NCBI RefSeq assembly: GCF_026914265.1 | Contig: NC_069124.1 | Coordinates: 88,217,915 to 88,281,914, forward strand | DNA from: Mya arenaria | Taxonomy: Eukaryota; Mollusca; Bivalvia; Myida; Myidae | Reading direction: 5' to 3' | Length of the DNA: 64,000 nucleotides | Shown here: in pieces, positions 58,991 through 64,000 of the stretch | Numbering within the stretch: position 1 is the first letter of the stretch | Layout of the letters: each line of letters starts with the position of its first letter | Position numbers and translations under genes: made by a program | Notes under the pieces: generated by a model | What the model saw: only the letters and a program-made list of their open reading frames with translations | Database searches by the model: none | What the model was told of the DNA's origin: nothing

Positions 58991-60545
58991 ATTGACCACA
59001 GCAACAATACGTTTACAATACAAAACAATTGCTTTTTTTGCAAGTTATATAACTCTAAACATAAGAATTGCCAGAGTTATTGCCCTTTGTACACACACTT
59101 TTTATTCAAATGCAAATGAATTGGATAGGACTCTAACCATCAATATATCATATTATGAAGTTTTATGTAGGAGAAGAACCATATCTTCGTGACCAATATT
59201 TACCGAATTGCCTCCCTTGGTAAAAAGAAAAAATGTGCTTGAACCAAAACTAATGTCGGGAGATTTGGTAAAATGAAGACCACTGGCCCAACTCTTGAAA
59301 AGTGCTAACACGCTAGATGCCAATCGCCATGAAACTTTGTGAGAATGTTGGTCTGTTTGTTAAACAATGAACATTTCAGTTATTTGTTTGGAAACTTTCG
59401 TAATAGCCATGGTCTGCAATAACCAAGCTATTTCTTATTTCAACTAATCATGACTAGCTCACCACAGTAGCTTCTTTTGGAATACATAGCGAAACAGCTC
59501 CACCCTAGTACGCTATCTGTGCATAGTAGCGGATCATTTTAACAGTCTCAGTGTTCGTCTGTTGTTAGTAATATGGGTCTTAAGGTAAGGGTCAGTGTAT
59601 TTGCTATGGAAAGTTGGTAATTATAGGTCTTGTTCTGGTAAAGCCAACATTTTGAGTGTGTTATGAATTAAAAACTTAAGTATTTACATAAAAAATCAGA
59701 CTGCATTATAAATACAATCAAAACATGTCTATAAAGAGCCAACTGATATTATTGGAGCTACGTTCATGATGTTCGTTGAATATAGACGGCAAAACAACGT
59801 TTGCTTTGAAACGTGTCCTTGCTGTGGAGGCGATGGTAGAAGATTGCAATAAATGGTTTGAGATATTACGTATAAGGTAGGACTTTCAGAAGTACGTTTT
59901 TTATTCTGACCAAGAAAAAAGGTTTCAAAAAGGGCCCTTTCCTGCAACACGGCGGTTCCAAAGCCAGTGGGAAATGAGGTTTCTGTGGACAACAACAGAT
60001 TAATTTGTGTTTATTCTTCCTTAATATCACTAGACTGTGTACTAGTTAGTTTAAAAAAGGTGCTTTCAGGGCGATACCATAAACAAATACCAATGGCAGA
60101 CCACTCTGACACATTCAGAGTATGACTAGAAGGATAGCTTATATGGACCGAAAAATCCTTCTCGATGGAATGTGCGTTAGCAGGCAACGAGGCTTGCCGG
60201 TTTACCGGATAAGGGTTTTCCGGATCGTAAACTCATGATTGATTATATTTTATTTCAAAGCTTAATTTTTCCATTTGTGTAAAAATGACGTATAATGTGC
60301 AATTTTGTATATTTCACCAAATGGCTCATGCGACGTTCAAGTGCTTAAGTTATTTTGGTTTAATGTTAAAGTCATATATTTCCTCTAAAATAGCGCTTTT
60401 TTATATGATTTATTTTGTTTTCTAATAATTTATAAAATTTCAGTTCCGCTCTACTGAAATGTCATAGTTTTCATAGAATAAATAATAAAATTGATAAAAC
60501 AAATGTGCTCGATATTGCTTCTGACTCGATTAGCTTCCTGTCGTT
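58991..60545. other. Gene-free stretch
   Basis: AT-rich. The minus frame at 59729-59995 has no recognisable features. Confidence 0.4.
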
Positions 60546-60945
60546 ACTTGTTTCTGTCATTGATGTTACCTTGGTGATGTCTGTGACGTTTCTTCTGTTC
60601 TGTATGTGACGTTCTTTTGGTTCTGTCCGTGACGTTACTTTGATTTTGTCTGTGACGTTACTTTGGTTCTGTCTGTGACGTTACTTTGGTTCTGTCTGTG
60701 ACGTTACTTTGGTTCTGTCTGTGACGTTACTTCAGTTCTGTCCGTGCCGTTTCTTCAGTTCTCTCCGTGACGTTGCTTCGGTTCTGTCTGTGACGTTACT
60801 TCGGTTTTGCCTGTGACGTTTCTTTGGCTCTCTCCGTGACGTTACTTCGGTTCTGTCTGTGACGTTACATTGGTTCTGTCTGTGACGTAATTTTGGTTCT
60901 GTCTGTGACGTTACTTTGGTTCTGTCTGTGACGTTACATTGGCAC
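60546..60945 (+). repeat. 23-bp TGACGT minisatellite, first block
   Basis: About 17 units of GTGACGTTACTTTGGTTCTGTCT (23 bases). The TGACGT core is the most constant part. Confidence 0.97.
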
Positions 60946-61149
60946 ACCGGACCAAGGAAGGCATCACAGTCACTTTACATAGGAAGTTATAAGTTGAAAA
61001 AGTTATATATTAATTATCACATTAAAGTATGAATATTAAAGTATATAGTACTTATAAAATGCGAGGTTAAGTTAAAATAGTTCATTTACTGAACATATTT
61101 GTATCAATAAATGAAGAAAAAAAACTTAATTAAAACTCTAGCGTTTTAA
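60946..61149. other. AT-rich interruption of the 23-bp array
   Basis: About 200 bases with no repeat units, starting after TTACATTGG, presumably an insertion or a preserved ancestral spacer. Confidence 0.7.
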
Positions 61150-62355
61150 TGTGACGTTTCTTTGGTTCTGTAGGTGACGTTACTTTGGTTCTGAATGTGA
61201 CGTTTCTTCAGTTATGTCTATGACGTTACTTCGGTTCTGTCTGTGACGTTACATTGGTTCTGTCTGTGACGTAATATTGGTTCTGTCCTTGACGTTTCTT
61301 TGGCTCTGTCTGTGACGATACTTCGGTTCTGTCTGTGACGTTATTTGGGTTCTGTTAGTGACGCTACTTTGGTTCTGTCTGTCACGTTACTTTGGTTCTG
61401 AATGTGACGTTACTTTGGTTCTGAAAGTGACGCTACTTTGGTTCTGTCTGTGACGTTACATTGGTTCTGTCTGTGACGTAATATTGGTTCTGTCCGTGAC
61501 GTTTCTTTGGCTCTGTCTGTGACGATACTTCGGTTCTGTCTGTGACGTTATTTGGGTTCTGTTAGTGACGCTACTTTGGCTCTGTCTGTCACGTTACTTT
61601 GGTTCTGAATGTGACGTTACTTTGGTTCTGAAAGTGACGCTACTTTGGTTCTGTCTGTGACGTTACTTTGGTTCTGTCTGTGACGTTTCTTCGGTTCTGT
61701 CAGTGGCGTTACTTCTGTTCTGTCTATGACGTTTCTTCGGTTCTGTCTGTGACGTTACTTTGGTTCTGTCTGTGACGTTACTTTGGTTCTGAATGTGACG
61801 TTACTTTGATTCTGTCTGTGACGTTACTTTTGATCTCTCTGTGACGTTACTTCATTTCTGTCTGTGACGTTACTTTGGTTCTATCTGTTACGTTACTTTG
61901 GTTCAGAATGTGACGTTACTTTGCTTCAGAATGTGACGTTACTTTGCTTCTGTCTGTGATGTTACTTCGGTTCTGTACGTCACGTTACTTCGGTTCTATC
62001 AGTGACGTTACTTCGGTTATATCTATGACGTTACTTCGGTTCTGTGCTTCACGTTACTTCGGTTCTGTCTGTGACGTTACTTCGGTTCTATTTGTGACGT
62101 TACTTCGATTCTATCTATCACGTTACTTCGGTTCTGTCTGTGTCTTTACTTCGGTTCTGTCTGTGTCTTTACTTCGGTTCTGTCTGTGACGTTACCTTGG
62201 TTATGTCTGTTACGTTACTTCGGTTCTGCTGTGACGTTACTTCGGTTCTGTCTGTGACGTCACTTCGGTTCTGTCTGTGACGTTACTTCGGTTCTTTCTG
62301 TGACGTTATTTCGGTTCTGTCTATGACGTTACTTCGGTTCTATCTGTGACGTTAC
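61150..62355 (+). repeat. 23-bp TGACGT minisatellite, second block
   Basis: About 52 units of the same family. A multi-unit block recurs: the series from about 61245-61430 (ACATTGG, AATATTGG, TTCTTTGGC, GATACTTCGG, TATTTGGG, GCTACTTTGG) is repeated at about 61455-61640, i.e. a ~207-base (9-unit) higher-order repeat. The last third favours the TACTTCGGTTCTG form. Confidence 0.96.
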
Positions 62356-62629
62356 ATTTTGCTGCGAGTGGACATCAGTCGTAGATTTTCTGTTTCTTGC
62401 ATCGTTCCTTGACCAACGTTACAGTTTCGTTACCCATTTGAGAGGGATCGTTACCATATGCCTCCATATCAAACACATGATATCCCATGTAAAACTGATC
62501 CTTTTATACAATCTATAGCCAATGAGCTAAGCCCGAAAGCTGCTTCTCGTATAATATTGCAATGAAAACACCTATAAAAACGGAATGCCGTTAGGGCCAT
62601 CGCCCATGAATGGGTTGATCTGAAACGCG
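62356..62629. other. Spacer between two minisatellites
   Basis: Nothing recognised. Confidence 0.4.
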
Positions 62630-62800
62630 ATACTCACCATCGTACTTTCGCGTTTTCACCATCGTAATATCGTGAGTTCGCGTTTTCATTATCTTACTAT
62701 CGCGTTTTCATTATCGTACTGTCGTGTTTTCATCATCGTATTTTGATCATCGTACTATAGCGTTTTCATCATCGTACTGCCGTGTTTTCATCACTGAAGG
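62630..62800 (+). repeat. ~21-bp degenerate tandem repeat, CGTTTTCATCATCGTACT
   Basis: Seven or eight imperfect units of CGCGTTTTCATTATCGTACTAT with varying lengths. Confidence 0.9.
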
Positions 62801-63149
62801 TTTTAGTACATTTGGTCGATTCGTTTTGAAGAAAAGTGATGTTTATTGATGAGAATGGGAACAGAGGGATTTTTTACGGATAGGGTTTCAAGAAGATTTC
62901 CAAAACATTTGAATATAACCCAACACCGTTGTTGTCATAATCAATAATGAAGCAAGATCAGGTTTAAAGTAAACAAGGCAATTTTGATGACACTTAATAG
63001 AAAAGAAAAACATCCCCTTACCATGATTCTTTCTTAAAGAAAAACGTTTTAAGCATACATAATTAAAGTGTGCATGAGCCATGAAATTTCGTCAAATATC
63101 TACCTAGTAAGTAATGCCTATTTTGGGAATCGGCTAGAGTCGGTGTCGT
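62801..63149. other. Gene-free spacer
   Basis: AT-rich, nothing recognised. Confidence 0.4.
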
Positions 63150-64000
63150 TTCCCAGGTATACAGGATCGGGTAACCTTAACGCTTCTAGATATACAGGGT
63201 CGGGTAACCTTAACACTTCTAGATATATAGGGTCGAGTAACCTTAATACCCCTTGATATACAGGGTCGGGTTACCTTAATACTTCTAGATATACAGGGTT
63301 GGGTAACCTTAACACTTCTAGATATACAGGGTCGGGTAACCTTAACACTTCTAGATATATAGGGTCGGGTAACCTGAATACCCCTTGGTATACAGGGTTG
63401 GGTTACCTTAATACTTCTAGATATACAGGGTCGGGTAACCTTAACACTTCTAGATATACAGGGTCGGGTAACCTTAATACTTCTAGATATACAGGGTCGG
63501 GTAACCTTAACATTTCTAGATATACAGGGTCGGGTAACCTTAACACTTCTAGATATACAGGGTCGGGTAACCTTAACACTTCTAGATATATAGGGTCGAG
63601 TAACCTTAACACTTCTAGATATACAGGGTCGGGTAACCTTAACATTTCTAGATATACAAGGTCGGGTAACCTTAATACCCCTTGGTATACAGGGTCGGGT
63701 TACTTTAACACTCACAGGTATACAGGGTCGGGTGACGCTAACATTCACAGGCATACAGGGTCGGGCTACCATAACACTCACAGGTGTACAAGGTCGGGTT
63801 CTTAACAATCCTGTGTATACAGGGTCGGGTTACCATAACACTCCTAGGTGTACATGGTTGGGTTCTTAACAATCCTGGGTATACATGGTCGGGTTACCAT
63901 AACACTTCAAGGTGTACATGGTCGGGTTCTTAACAAAGCTGGGTTTACAGAGTCGGGTTACCATAACACTCCCAGGTGTACATGGTCGGGTCCCCTTAAC
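63150..64000 (+). repeat. 33-bp minisatellite running off the right edge
   Basis: Consensus TACAGGGTCGGGTAACCTTA, then ACACTTCTAGATA (33 bases). The units up to about 63690 are highly uniform, with occasional TACCCCTTGGTATAC variants. From about 63700 the units change to CACTCACAGG and then to alternating GTTCTTAACAATCCTG forms, continuing to the edge. A unit length divisible by three keeps frames open on both strands (up to 224 codons on the minus strand), which should not be taken as genes. Confidence 0.96.

Noticed and set aside
58370-59119. Repeat-containing frames on both strands
   Set aside because: Products of the 45-bp minisatellite.
63134-63808. 224-codon minus-strand and 168-codon plus-strand frames of 11-residue repeats
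   Set aside because: A 33-bp tandem array keeps all frames open; no start context, splice sites or signal peptide.

Overview
The window looks like nuclear DNA of an invertebrate, most likely a marine bivalve mollusc (inference). It is AT-rich and has short exons in long introns, intronless nicotinic-type Cys-loop receptor genes in tandem, very many small inverted-repeat transposons, and several interspersed repeats of types I associate with bivalve genomes. Nothing suggests a prokaryote, plasmid or virus genome.

Layout. 1-6.7 kb is gene-free and carries small inverted-repeat elements. 6.75-8.8 kb holds an intronless nicotinic-receptor-like gene followed by a short satellite. 9.2-28.2 kb is a nest of transposons. 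Its outer layer is a pair of ~500-bp inverted arms. The left arm is split by a fairly young, lesion-bearing Ty3/gypsy LTR retrotransposon (9671-17310). Between the arms lies an old, shattered second gypsy element (19.5-26.1 kb), itself interrupted by a 2.7-kb terminal-inverted-repeat element (20465-23138) that carries a copy of a small transposon family found four times in the window. 29.1-35.3 kb is a second, roughly 93% identical copy of the receptor gene block, in which the trailing satellite has grown from ~0.2 kb to several kb.

35.3-46 kb holds a minus-strand multi-exon gene for a secreted or membrane protein with four LDL-receptor class A modules (37986-39715, 3' end not located), a decayed minus-strand LINE reverse transcriptase (41.3-42.5 kb), and a ~350-bp direct duplication. 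46.1-56.8 kb is a complete nine-exon EIF3J gene (translation initiation factor 3 subunit J). Its 4.5-kb second intron contains a nearly perfect palindrome of ~1 kb and two transposons with target-site duplications. From 57 kb to the right edge there are no recognised genes but a run of unrelated minisatellites (45, 23, ~21 and 33 bp units).

Most noteworthy. The young gypsy element has an additional 3' reading frame, after integrase, ending in a paired zinc-finger module that matches the Ikaros/Hunchback-type dimerisation fingers. The nested inverted-arm structure around it and the satellite expansion behind the second receptor copy are the next most interesting. All assignments come from reading the sequence; no database search was possible.
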